Below, in pieces: positions 11,667 through 21,722 of a stretch of 64,000 nt of DNA. Both the position numbers and the translations under genes were made by a program. Below the pieces are notes generated by a model. The model ran no database searches. It was given only the letters and a program-made list of their open reading frames with translations, and had not been told where the DNA came from. Position 1 is the stretch's first letter; each line of letters starts with the position of its first letter. Location: NCBI GenBank assembly GCA_945910005.1, contig OX246749.1, positions 31,076,996 through 31,140,995 of the forward strand, in the 5' to 3' direction. The DNA comes from Isoperla grammatica (taxonomy: Eukaryota > Arthropoda > Insecta > Plecoptera > Perlodidae).

Positions 11667-12405
11667 CTACAGTAGAGTTCCGCGGCAGTTTACACCATGG
11701 CCACACCATTTTCCCCCGTTTTGGACACCCATAGATACGTTGAAAGATAAGCTACCCCGGGATTTCTTGTTTTCCTAGAACGATCGGACCTCATCGCCTT
11801 GAAGAATGTGATGTGTTTATTCAGTCATCTGAATTCCTCGTCTTTTGCTCGAGTTTGAATGGAGATAATTGCTTAGGGCTGCCCAACGATAAAAAAAATC
11901 ATATCGATATTGCGGGAAGAAATATCGATATCGCGTCGCGATATCGAAGTTTTCAAGTGACGTATCGATATCGGCGATATCGCCACATCGAAACTTTTCT
12001 CGTCTGTTTTTAGGATTTACAGGCCAGCTAGAGGTCATTCTTTAAACAATATTACGTAAAGAAATATTCTAGCTTTTAAATGTCTTACTATGTGTGTCAA
12101 TTTGTTTGTTGTACTATTCAAATTGTAAAATATCCACACGAAACAGCGATGGTGTGGTTGGCGTGACGTGATACGTAATCGGTTTTTTGTATCAATTAGC
12201 TTATTAGGCACAAGTTCGATATCGCGATATGTACGATTTAATTAATTCTATATCGATATCGAATTATTTATCTATTATCGATATTGTATCGAATTATCGA
12301 TATCGTTGGGCAGCCCTATAATTGCTCGACTGGACTTTGCTCTAGGGGTGTACCAAGAAAACTACCTAAAAGGTTGGTGTTAACTACCGCGGAACTCCAC
12401 TGTAG
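11667..12405. mobile_element. TIR element interrupted by a hAT MITE
   Basis: CTACAGTAGAGTTCCGCGG at the left and CCGCGGAACTCCACTGTAG at the right are near-perfect inverted ends. The element is split by the hAT MITE at 11874-12318. Without that insert it would be about 290 bp. Confidence 0.75.
11874..12318. mobile_element. hAT MITE (TAGGGCTGCCCAACGATA ends)
   Basis: Inverted ends TAGGGCTGCCCAACGAT / ATCGTTGGGCAGCCCTA, flanked by perfect 8-bp repeats TAATTGCT at 11866-11873 and 12319-12326. The interior is rich in ATCGAT/GATATC palindromes. 445 bp, non-coding, nested in the element at 11667-12405. Confidence 0.92.
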
Positions 12406-12459
12406 GAACTTTCCATGGTGGTTCTCCAGCCATTCGAAGAGTGAATGCTAGGACGGGTA

Positions 12460-12620
12460 AAAGTCGTACGTCGTACAACAACTTCCGTCACGGGTGGGTG
12501 AGCGGCAACCAACCAGCGGCCGTGGCTAATTCAGATACCTGCTCGGGGTTGGCCGAGACCGTAAACACGTCATTGATTGATGACGAAAGCACAACCGTAG
12601 TTGCTGTACTACTAATATAC
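12460..12620. mobile_element. TTTCGTCA-family palindromic MITE, subfamily 2
   Basis: Inverted relative to the copy at 31546-31713, with which it shares GTCACGGGTGGGTGAGCGGC, AATTCAGATACCTGCTCGGG and ACACGTCATTGATTGATGAC. Outer parts pair as inverted ends. Confidence 0.75.
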
Positions 12621-12780
12621 AACAAATCGGTCACGACTGTACATATATATGTACATACATATACATCGGTGTACATATGTATATATGTTAGTTATCATAT
12701 TCTCGCAGATATATGTTATTTGTTTGCTTTTTGGGTTTTTTTTTCATACGAGTAAACAAAAGTGTTCGACTCACCCAACA

Positions 12781-12826
12781 CTGCCCGACGTTTCGGAGAC
12801 GTATCATTCTCCATCCTCAGAGGCCC
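12781..12826 (-). ncRNA. Hammerhead-ribozyme-like motif (Penelope type)
   Basis: On the minus strand CTGAGGA (12814-12820) is followed by a possible GGAG/CTCC stem II, then GAAAC (12790-12794) and GTC (12787-12789). GCCT upstream of the core can pair with GGGC downstream as stem I. This fits the C-U-G-A-N-G-A ... G-A-A-A ... U-H core. The stems are short, so activity is uncertain. A more degenerate relative (CTGAGGA...CCGAAAA) is on the same strand near 13015-13060. Confidence 0.55.
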
Positions 12827-12839
12827 TCCCTCTCGCGAA

Positions 12840-13480
12840 TCTGCGATGACTCTGCCTCACGAACGAGATGCACTCGGCGCAGTCGTCTGACGAGTCGAAT
12901 CACTGCGCAAAACCAAACAAATAATATATTTATATTTAATATTTATATATGTTAAAACACACACACACAATTATAAAACGGTACCAAGGTTAGGCTACTT
13001 ACTTTAAAAAACCGGTGAATTTTCGGAGTACCCTTCCTCTTTCTTCCTCAGACCGAGGGCAACCGCGTCGAGGTGACGTCGAGGTGACCCCTGGTGACGG
13101 GTAGTTGACACCGTTAGCGACTGCAGCGCCGTTGTTGTTGCTGACCGCAACGCTTCCTGGTGGCAATTTTGTCTTTTAATACTGGATCCCATACTGGTGG
13201 CCAAGTATATGCTTGGCATACTTGCTTGGCATACTTACTCACTACTGTACATACATATATATATATATATGTATGTATGTACAGTACGCACGTATAATTA
13301 CACGTACACGGTACACGGATAATTACCCGAAAGACTGATAATCATATATATGTATATTAGTTCTCAAGTTTTCGCGAACATATGTGCTCTTAGGGTAAGT
13401 CAGTGCCTCCTTCTTTAGTAAATTATTCGCGGCAACAATCCCCAGAAAATTGCAACAGGTACATATATATATATATATAT
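12840..13480. other. Non-coding, TA-rich, possible Penelope remnant
   Basis: TATATG/TACATA runs, a (CA)n patch near 12957 and the degenerate hammerhead-like segment near 13015-13060. I cannot recognise RT or endonuclease residues in any frame. Confidence 0.4.
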
Positions 13481-13560
13481 ATTATTATTAAGCCTTTATT
13501 TGCAACAGAATGTACATTCCACAAGCGCAAATGAAATAGATTAAACAAACGACACAAAGA
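13481..13560 (-). mobile_element. LINE 3'-end fragment, minus strand
   Basis: On the minus strand the sequence runs CTGTTGCAAATAAAGGCTTA followed by TAATAATA repeats. This is the same architecture (TTGCAAATAAAG plus short-repeat tail) as the 3' end of the full LINE at 56360-56396. Probably a 5'-truncated copy. Confidence 0.55.
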
Positions 13561-13688
13561 ACATACAAATACTTATGAATACTTATAAATTAACACTTAC
13601 ATCGGAAACTTAGTATATGTGCGTGTGCGTGTGCGTATATATATATATATATTATGTACAGTCGTGACCAAGTATGTTTATATATATG

Positions 13689-13929
13689 TAACACGGGGTT
13701 TTGGGGTATTCGTCCACGTTTTGTAAAGAGACTGTTCTATCACATACCTTGCTTCACGACGTTTCGCCGTCCACTGTGACGGCATCCTCAAGTGACAGTT
13801 GAACACGTGATACCCAGACCTGTCACCTGAGGATGCCGTCACCGTGGACGGCGAAACGTCGTGAAGCAAGGTATGTGAAGGAACAGCCTCTTTCCAACCC
13901 GTCGACGAATACCCCAAAACCACGTGTTA
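13689..13929. mobile_element. Inverted-repeat element carrying hammerhead motifs
   Basis: TAACACGGGGTTTTGGGGTA at the left matches an inverted TACCCCAAAACCACGTGTTA at the right, and the arms pair over roughly 110 bases each. The right arm carries a hammerhead core on the plus strand (13818-13872). The left arm carries a mirror copy on the minus strand whose core C is mutated (TTGAGGA). The arrangement resembles two Penelope-type termini in opposite orientation. Confidence 0.7.
13818..13872 (+). ncRNA. Hammerhead ribozyme motif, type I (Penelope-like)
   Basis: Core CTGAGGA at 13827-13833, stem II GCCGTC/GACGGC (13835-13840 with 13847-13852, loop ACCGTG), GAAA at 13853-13856 and the predicted cleavage triplet GTC at 13858-13860. 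Stem I forms from CAC/GTG plus ACCT/AGGT (13818-13821 with 13869-13872), separated by an internal loop as in type I hammerheads. Stem III is minimal (ACGT), as described for Penelope-element ribozymes thought to act as dimers. All invariant core bases are present; activity is inferred. Confidence 0.75.
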
Positions 13930-13989
13930 CATCTCACTTTGTCTACGACAATCTACGTCAACTATATTAGTTATTAGTAGTTTAGATTA

Positions 13990-14105
13990 GTACTGTAGTT
14001 ATAGGAATGGAAATAGTAAGAAAGCGGTGTAATTGGAATTGTATAAAGCATCAAGAAGACCGTGGAGTATTTAGAACAAGTTATAGGAATGGAAATAGTG
14101 AGAAG
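13990..14105. repeat. ~84-bp direct duplication
   Basis: TTATAGGAATGGAAATAGT followed by AGAA(A/G)GCGGTG occurs at about 13998 and 14082. Non-coding. Confidence 0.7.
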
Positions 14106-14122
14106 GCGGTGAAAAGACACTG

Positions 14123-14596
14123 CAGTGTTGAATTCAGCTATGATCCCGGGGGGGCGAAGCCCCCTCGGGAATTGTCATTCGCCCCCCCGGGAATGAATTG
14201 GCTACAAGCTATATATATATATATATTACTTAATTTTGAAATGGCACGGAAATATTGCTTTGAAGGTTTAATAAGTAAATACATTTCCTGTGTGTCACAA
14301 AAGTATGTGACAAGAGAGCTGAAACAAGCAGAAAAAAGCAGAGAAGGGCCAGGATTATCTAAACTCCGCCTCAAATTCAACTGGGCATCAAGTAATTTGT
14401 TGAACATATATTTTTGTTTAAATAGTGTTTTAAGTAGTGTTTTTTGTATCAGAACACTTGGACAGTTTATTAGTAAAAGTGATGTAGAAGCAGCAGTGAT
14501 TTTGAAAATTTGCCCCCCACCCCCGCTCATTCGATGTCTACACCCCCGGGATTTGAAATAGCCCCCCCCGGGGACAAAACTCTGAATTCAACACTG
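14123..14596. mobile_element. TIR element with CAGTGTTGAATTCAG ends
   Basis: CAGTGTTGAATTCAG at 14123 and CTGAATTCAACACTG ending at 14596 are exact inverted ends. Near-identical AAAGACAC and AAAGACAG flanks suggest an 8-bp hAT duplication. Subterminal G/C runs (CCCGGGGGGGC) on both sides. The 184-codon plus frame starting at 14007 crosses the boundary and is not a gene. Confidence 0.72.
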
Positions 14597-15027
14597 AAAG
14601 ACAGAATGTGTATTGTTGTAAAAGAAGGAAGTAGGTCAGTGTTTTTTCATCTCTAAACAGATGAAATAAAAGTAAATCAATAGTAAATATTACCTGTAGT
14701 TGTCTACTAGACGACGCAACAATATATATATATATATATCATGTATACAGTTTGTTTTGAAGAAAATAATATGAACAACGAGCAATCACCTTCAGCAATC
14801 GGTATTTAATTGGGGCTATCTGCAGGGCGATTCTGTATGGGCGACGATAAATTTATCAGCGGCTTTGGTCGTTACTGAAGGCGAATGCAAGGCGGTGATT
14901 GGCTAATCGCCTTCTTCTAACAACTGAAACCGGTGATAAACGTATCGTCACCCATTCAGAATCAAGGCGCTGGTTGGCCACACATCATTCGTCTAAGACG
15001 AAAGCATCTGTAAGGTTGTTACGGGAC
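14597..15027. other. Non-coding sequence
   Basis: (TA)n near 14722-14740. Inverted GGCGA/TCGCC-rich patches around 14800-14960 may be another MITE, but I cannot set ends. Confidence 0.4.
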
Positions 15028-15082
15028 AAGTATACAAGTATACAAGTATACAAGTATACAAGTATACAAGTATACAAGTATA
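15028..15082. repeat. 8-bp minisatellite (AAGTATAC)n
   Basis: About seven tandem copies of the palindromic octamer unit. Confidence 0.95.
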
Positions 15083-15468
15083 CGCTACGCAAAGCAGCCG
15101 TGCAATGGTCTATACGAACGACTAATATGAAACAAACATTTGGAAGTGAAATTGAATTGCAATTGCAATACAATCTGAATATATTACGTAAGGTGAAGGA
15201 CTACTAGACAATTTTTAAAACCCACGAAATTAACGTATTTTCGTCATATCTCAATAACGCCACACAATATCGAAAAAGTGATAACTACGCTTATTTTGGA
15301 TTCGTGAGAGCTCAATACCGAATGAAAAAGATTTCGTAGATTGTAGTAATTATAGTTGTTATTTTCTAATTAACTTGTGAATTAATTAAATTAGAAATAA
15401 TAATTATAATTATTGCAAACTAATAAATCTTTTTGCTACGAGGTTAATAATAATTAATATGTTATACA
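15083..15468. other. AT-rich non-coding sequence
   Basis: Nothing recognised. Confidence 0.45.
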
Positions 15469-15746
15469 GGGCCCGGATTCACAAGAGGTCCTAAGTCTTT
15501 TTCTGGTCTTATCTTATCTCTAAGACTCGCCTAACTTTGAAGTTTGAACCTTGTAAAACCAAACCCAGGTCACATGAAAAGTTACTAATTCCTTGTGAGA
15601 ACAAGGATATTAAAATGAACATTTCAATAATATGTTTTAAAATCTGTTCTAAGATATTTTCCCGGTTTTTATAAGAGGTTCAAAATTTGGTCGGTCTTAG
15701 AGATGAGACCAAAAATTGACTTAGGACCTCTTGTGAATCCGGGCCC
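15469..15746. mobile_element. MITE with perfect 29-bp inverted ends
   Basis: The first 29 bases (GGGCCCGGATTCACAAGAGG...) recur exactly inverted at 15718-15746, with further internal pairing (TCTTAGAGATGAGACC against GGTCTTATCTTATCTCTAAG). 278 bp, non-coding. Target duplication not clear. Confidence 0.9.
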
Positions 15747-16168
15747 AGTAGTTTAAATTGTTCATCATAACACTAAAATGGCAGCTACGCTACCAAGTTA
15801 TCCGCAGTAATATTTACGAACCATTTGATATTGATTACACGAGTTGCACAACTCTTACACGCGACTGTACCAGCTCACATTAATAGGATTAGTTGAAAGA
15901 GAGAGATAGGTATAGAGACAATTTCTACATTTTCGGTCGCGCAAATTTCGATGCTATAAAGTTCCGAGGATTTTCGCATTTAAGTAAGCTTAAAATTAAT
16001 GTTGAATTATACCCCCCCCCCCCTCTTCCCCCTCATCCTCCCTCTAGTCCCTCAAGCGGCTCGAGTTGTTTCAGGGAATTAAGTGAGCAGCATCCAGCAA
16101 TACGCGAAAACTGATTCTCTTTCCTTACCTCGCTTAATTGGGATGAATTGGTGGGGGGGGAGGGGGGA
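15747..16168. other. Non-coding sequence
   Basis: C-run near 16012-16023 and G-run near 16153-16166. No gene. Confidence 0.45.
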
Positions 16169-16765
16169 TGTACAGCCACGTTCGGCCGCCTTACACCCAC
16201 TCTACACCAGTGTAGGCCAGGGCACGTGAGCTACCCTACTCTGTACAGCTTCGTTCGGCCGGCTTACACCCACTCTACACCAGTGTAGGCCAGGGCACGT
16301 GAGCTACGCTACTCTGTACACCCTCGTTCGGCCGGCTTACACCCACTCTACACCAGTGTAGGCCAGGGCACGTGAGCTACCCTACTCTGTACAGCCTCGT
16401 TCGGCCGGCTTACACCCACTCTACACCAGTGTAGGCCAGGGCACGTGGACTACTCTACTCTGTACAGCCTCGTTCGGCTGGCTTACACCCACTCTACACC
16501 AGTGTAGGCCGGGGCACGTGAGCTACCCTACTCTGTACAGCCTCGTTCGGCCGGCTTACACCCACTCTACACCAGTGTAGGCCATGGCACGTGAGCTACC
16601 CTACTCTGTACAGCCTCGTTCGGCCGGCTTACACCCACTCTACACCAGTGTAGGCTAAGGCACGTGAGCTACCCTACTCTGTACAGCCTCGTTCGGCCGG
16701 CTTACACCCACTCTACACCAGTGTAGGCCATGGCACGTGACGTGAGCTACACTACTCTACACCAA
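16169..16765. repeat. 73-bp tandem array, ~8 copies
   Basis: Units begin CTGTACAGCCTCGTTCGGC, spaced 73 bp (for example 16241 and 16314). Each contains the palindromic E-box core CACGTG after GGCCAGGG and an inverted CTACACCAGTGTAG. One unit has lost the E-box (CACGTGGAC variant retains the core but not its flank). Confidence 0.95.
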
Positions 16766-16874
16766 CTGTAACGAGGGCCCAATGCGTTGTAGAACCACCA
16801 CTCAATGTAATGCTTAGGCCCGATATGTTGCAATGTCCTATTAACTACATTTTACTATGGCAACCACCAATAGA

Positions 16875-17243
16875 CCATTTTCAAAATTGATCTAGGACCC
16901 TTAGATAGAGTTAAACACGGTGCTCTAACTAAATCTTCAATGTCCACAATGCACAACAATAAACACTAGTTTTGAAATGTTATGTCAAGGTGCGTTGTTC
17001 ATTGTTGTGTATTGTTGACATCGAAGATTTATAGGACCGTGATTAGCTTTATCTAATAGTCGATTTACAGCTACGCGTTGCGAGCGGAGCGAGGGCGCGA
17101 GCTCCAATCAGTGGCCGAGTTTGCGTGAAACTATTAACTTCTTTGCATGAAACTCGGCCGCTGATTGGAGCTCGCGCCCTCGCTTCGCTCGCAACGCGTA
17201 GCTGTAAACGTACCATTAGGGTCCTACATCAATTTTGAAAATG
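16875..17243. mobile_element. MITE interrupted by a hairpin MITE
   Basis: Inverted ends CATTTTCAAAATTGAT / ATCAATTTTGAAAATG continue with TAGGACCC and its partner. Related copies at 4318-4443 and 21588-21680. The right arm is broken by the 165-bp hairpin element at 17054-17218, which sits where relatives read TATCTAAGGGTCC. Confidence 0.78.
17054..17218. mobile_element. 165-bp hairpin (foldback) MITE, copy 1
   Basis: Almost perfect palindrome. The left arm containing CAGCTACGCGTTGCGAGCG, GGCGCGAGCTCCAATCAG and GGCCGAGTTT is mirrored on the right, leaving a ~20-nt loop. A second copy of identical length is at 27486-27650. Comparison with the uninterrupted host MITE gives a 2-bp TA target duplication. 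Confidence 0.9.
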
Positions 17244-17450
17244 ATTTACCACCTTTGAAATCCACCAAAAATCGCTTACTTGCTACTAATAACTTTTTTG
17301 TTAGTACATATGTTAATACCGGCACTTAAACTAATTGGTAACGTTCTGTTTAATCGGAGTAAATAAGGCTCTTACGAACTTTAAGTACTAATTAGCATGG
17401 AATAATAATAAGTATATAGGCCTACAAATATAAAAATAACTTCTATCAAT

Positions 17451-17634
17451 AGAAAAGTAAAAAGCAGAAAGTGAAAAGTAGAGATAGCGTGTAGCTTACG
17501 GGAAAAGAACAAAAGTGAGAAGTTCTCTCCAAAGTAGGACAATGTTCAACAAGTGGAAAGTGAAAAGTGAAAGTGAAAAGTTCCGTAAGCTACACGCTAT
17601 CTCTACTCTTCACTTTCTGCTTTTTACTTTTCTT
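17451..17634. mobile_element. Inverted-repeat element with ~50-bp arms
   Basis: The left arm 17451-17501 (AGAAAAGTAAAAAGCAGAAA...TAGCGTGTAGCTTACGG) pairs with 17583-17634. The loop is A/G-rich. Non-coding. The small plus-strand frame at 17515 is a by-product. Confidence 0.8.
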
Positions 17635-18254
17635 ACTTCTCCGTGTAACACCCGCTTTAGAGACAGGCGTTGTCTAAGTCTGTATAGAACTCACTAGCAG
17701 TAGAAAGTGATTGGAAACATTCGAGTTTAAATATCTTGTTATAATTGATCATTTTTCTTCGTTTAACCGTACGTGGTGTAAAGATATTTTATGTACTTCA
17801 ATAAATTTAAAACAAAAACGATAAAAGCATGCGTGTTGATGTTGGCAGTATTGTTTGCACACCGCACACCACTGGCTGCTGTATTCCAACCCTCATCCAT
17901 TGCCGCGGCTTAGGGCCGTGTTTTTCACGGGTGCGGATTTTTATGTGGCTCCCTTATCTATCAGGTGGTCGAGGGGGAGGGGGAGCGTTGATAGCTTCCC
18001 CCCTCCCCCCACCCCTATGTGAGAGAGCTACGGATTTAACAGGTCGTGAGGCAGCATGGGATGGGATATATATATACGACAGAAAAGAGTTCTTGCTTGG
18101 AGTTATACAGAGCGTTATAAACATGCAAGGTTTTAGAACTGTGTAAAAGATGCCAAAATGGAGGCGCAGGGATATCCATTCTATACAACAGTAATGTTGA
18201 ACATGTTTTAGAGATTTATGAAGCGTTAACAATTGTATAATAAAGTTTGTTGGT
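17635..18254. other. Non-coding sequence
   Basis: G/C-rich patch near 17968-18012. No gene supported. Confidence 0.4.
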
Positions 18255-18320
18255 CCCGACTGAGGATCGAACCCAAATCCTCCAGGGCGTTGAACCCCAA
18301 GTCGAGTCGAGGCAAACTTT
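18255..18320 (-). other. tRNA-like B-box relic
   Basis: The minus strand reads GGGTTCGATCC (18264-18274), a canonical pol III B box. No convincing A box or cloverleaf can be drawn. Probably a decayed tRNA-derived SINE. Confidence 0.35.
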
Positions 18321-18723
18321 TACTACTATTATTATTTATTTATCCAACAACAGAATTAACAATTCCAGACACAATTGAATATAATATAATACATTACATT
18401 GATAGGTAGTCATTAATTACATTTGTTTCAATAAAATAAACAAACAATACAACACAACAACAAACTATCGTTCACACACTGACCATAAAGCTGGTTAGAG
18501 TCATCAGCACAATCGTGTTTTGGAGGAGATGATATTTTATTGTGGGGAAAAACGTAATATTCGTGAATTTGTTTTTTAATAAACGCATAGTTATTAGTTT
18601 TCAATGACCGTCCAACGATGACAGTAGAAATGGGTAAGGATTAAGGAATACCGTACACATTGCCACGTGGAGAGCATTAGTTAATGTAACGTACAGTATG
18701 CGACAGAAGTAAATCTAGAAAAC

Positions 18724-19022
18724 GTAAATAAATAAAATAAAATAAATTCACATTTAGAGTCTACCCACTCAGTAACGAAACTGATTTGCAGTGGGGGACT
18801 TTAATTTAAAGCGACTAAACCAACCCTGTAGGCTTCGAACACCATCTACAAGTGAGCGATAACCAATCAAAGATCGATATTTCAAATACGAAACATACGA
18901 ATCAGTGATTGGACAGTGCGAACACCTGCGGACAAATTTATGCCAGAATCAACGAGGCCGATTCAGAACAACTTCGAATTTATTGAGTGCTTCGTTGCTA
19001 GGACGGTTCCAAAGTCACCGTC
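18724..19022. repeat. ~290-bp dispersed repeat, copy 2
   Basis: Collinear with 9070-9349, with a few substitutions and short indels. The similarity stops shortly after AAAGTCACCGT in both copies, which fixes one boundary. Confidence 0.8.
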
Positions 19023-19772
19023 TACTTATTCCTAAGCCAAGAAGTGATGGAACTGAATCCTTATTAGAAGTTAAAACTTCTTCACGTATTTACTCCTGCG
19101 CTCATTCTTGATCCAGTATTATCAACGTATTTTATGCGGTCTATTGATTCATAAATTGTTAAATTGAAGCAAAAAAATGATAGGGTGAATGCAAGAGGGT
19201 GTTTTAAATAATGACCTGCGGTTTCCGACCCTTGATTTAATCAGTCAGCGTGTCTACAATATAATTTGCGTTTAACTATATATACTGTCTAATTCGAGCG
19301 TTGATCTGCTCTAATGTATTCTCTTACTGTTTTCGAGCTTATTACATATTTAAAACACAACTACCGCCCTACGTGTTCGCGCGGTCTATAAAACACAACC
19401 ACAAACAAACACAACAAAGCTTAATTAATTTTAGAACGCGGTTTTAAGGTTTGAACTGCAAAGCCCTTAGCAATCTACTGAGTGCACTGTGGTCTCCAAG
19501 TTGGATATATTTATAGGGCGGTGTGACTATTAAGCCCTCGCTGCGCCACCTGGGACCTTGGTTGCCGGGGAGGGGGGGGGGGGGGGGGGGGGGGTGGGGG
19601 AGATGGAGTGAACTGAGGTGTATATAAGTCTACTGACAACAAGACGGGGGCAGAACATTCATTCGTCATTCCTATGCTAACGCTAGTAATTTTGAATTCA
19701 TCAGTTTTGTTCTGTTAACAATACTTTTCTTTCTTCAACAAATTTCATTACATTTTCTATTTTATTGTTAGG
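19023..19772. other. Non-coding; long poly-G run
   Basis: A G-run of more than 20 bases at about 19571-19593. No gene recognised. Confidence 0.45.
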
Positions 19773-20080
19773 TCCAGTCTTACAATGTCCCAATAACTAC
19801 TTATTCATCGAATGGGAGACTCAAACTAACACATAGATAGCGCTGCTAAGCAACACCCTTATCTGCGCCATTGATGATTTAACAATAAAGCAACAATGAA
19901 CAATTGACAGATAAACTCATCCCTATAGTAGTTTATTTTCTTGCCACCAGAATGCGTCTAGTCTATTTTGGGGGGCCAAAAGCTTGTTGTCTCCATGGCG
20001 ACCACCAATCAACACCCTTGAAATCCTCCAAATAGCTTAATTCCTACAAATAACTTTCTTATTAGGAGATTGTAAGACCA
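19773..20080. mobile_element. TIR element (MITE), long copy of the 1311-1450 family
   Basis: Same CCAGTCTTACAATGTCCCAA start and AGATTGTAAGACC end as copy 1, with about 170 bp of extra interior. CTCCATGGCGACCACCAATC is shared. Confidence 0.75.
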
Positions 20081-20510
20081 GCCCTTAGTAAAATAATTCT
20101 TCTGTCATGTATTTCCTTATATTGTGTGATGTATTTTGAAGCGTACAAAACAATTGTTTAGCTAACTATAATCACGTAATGTGCTTTATATAAACGAGAC
20201 TATTTCACTTGCATTAGATGTTATACGAACTGTTATTGTCATGTGAGACAGTGAGTGGGTGAGAAACATACTCTGTCTTGTAACAAATTATCTACATGAA
20301 TAAACAAATAGATGGAGAACCGAACACAGACAGACAGACAGAGTAGCTAAGAAATAGACAAATAATCCGACAGAAAGAGTTCCGTACTAAACTAGACAGA
20401 TGGACAAATAGTTGAAAGAAGATGAGATGGATATTAAAGTGGAGAAAATATGTCAGAAAAATAACTCTAATGTAGAAGAGACGATCTATATTATAGGGTG
20501 TGTCTACATT
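20081..20510. other. Non-coding flank of the 20-bp array
   Basis: 20465-20510 (TAATGTAGAAGAGACGAT...AGGGTGTGT) recurs without the array at about 22538-22580. Confidence 0.6.
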
Positions 20511-20956
20511 GTGCGCGTGGCGGCCATACTGTGGGCGTGGCGGCCATATTATGCGCGTGGCGGCCATATTGTGGGCGTGGCGGTCATATTGTGCGCGTGG
20601 CGGCCATATTGTGCGCGTGGCGGCCATATTGTGCGCGTGGCGGCCATATTGTGGGCGTGGCGGCCATATTATGCGCGTGGCGGCCATATTGTGGGCGTGG
20701 CGGCCATATTGTGCGCGTGGCGGTCATATTGTACGCGTGGCGGCCATATTGTGTGCATGGCGGCCATATTGTGCGCGTGGCGGTCATATTGTACGCGTGG
20801 CGGCCATATTGTGTGCATGGCGGCCATATTGTGGGCGTGCCGGCCATATTGTGGGCGTGGCGGCCATATTGTGGGCGTGCCGGCCATATTGTGCGCGTGG
20901 CGGCCATATTGTGCGCGTGGCGGTCATATTGTGCGCGTGGCGGCCATATTGTGCGC
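20511..20956. repeat. 20-bp minisatellite (GTGCGCGTGGCGGCCATATT)
   Basis: About 22 exact-length copies with substitutions at a few positions (GTGGGC, TCATATT, GTGTGCATGG). All six frames stay largely open, giving overlapping Trp/Arg/His-rich translations on both strands. None is a gene. The GGCGGCCATATT core resembles a YY1-type CCAT site. Confidence 0.97.
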
Positions 20957-21587
20957 CAACACGCCATGTTCGTTTACTCTAGACTGGCAGTTCATTGTTG
21001 AAATGTTTCAGAACGCGTTTAGTTTGTTCAATCAGCCTCCAAAATTAGTTCGCTATTAAACAAAACAACACAAACTTGCGTTTATCCTTCATTACTTCTA
21101 TCACCCCTCATCGTCTCGAATATACCATGATGGCAATAATACAACACGCGTCATCTTGATACGCAACCCCCCTCACAACACGTGGCAAGGCCGCACCTCA
21201 TTCCACGGCCCATTAGTTACACGTGTCACCGCCACCGGATAAGATCACGGCCATCTTGACGATGACGCGGACATATGTCCCGTCCCTACCTTCATTTGTT
21301 TCCATGCACCGCTGCTAACAAGGCTGTCTTCGCTCGCATAAGTTGCCGTCCTTTCGGATGGGACGTAAAGCCGATGGTCCCCTTGGTACTTTTCGACAGG
21401 AGTAGGCTACGTGCCGGTACCAGACTTCCCCTCCTCCGTTACTCATTATCATTCACCGATCATCACTCATTAGGCTAAAGAGGGCATTGTGCCCCACACT
21501 GGCCTCAATTACATTAAAATAAAAATAAAATAAAATATACCAGTGTACGTGACGGTGGGAGCCTTTTCACTTGAAAGACATTTCAAT
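20957..21587. other. Non-coding; short dispersed repeat
   Basis: 21385-21435 (AGTAGGCTACGTGCCGGTAC...CTTCCC) recurs at about 49025-49075 beside the assembly gap. No gene. Confidence 0.5.
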
Positions 21588-21722
21588 ATGATATAGGACC
21601 CTTACAATGGCCATGGGTTTTAATCACGGTCCTCTAAATCTTCTTTGACAACAATGGACAACAATTAAAAATATACGGTAACACTTTTTTATTCTTCGAT
21701 TTGCATACATAAATTACATTAA

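Noticed and set aside
14007..14561. 184-codon frame
   Set aside because: Crosses the left boundary of the TIR element at 14123 and includes its G/C-run ends; not protein-like.
18255..18320. Functional tRNA gene on the minus strand
   Set aside because: Good B box but no A box or acceptor stem; at most a SINE relic.
20412..21059. Overlapping frames up to 215 codons on both strands
   Set aside because: By-product of a 20-bp unit without stops; almost every frame is open and the peptides are the same repeat shifted.
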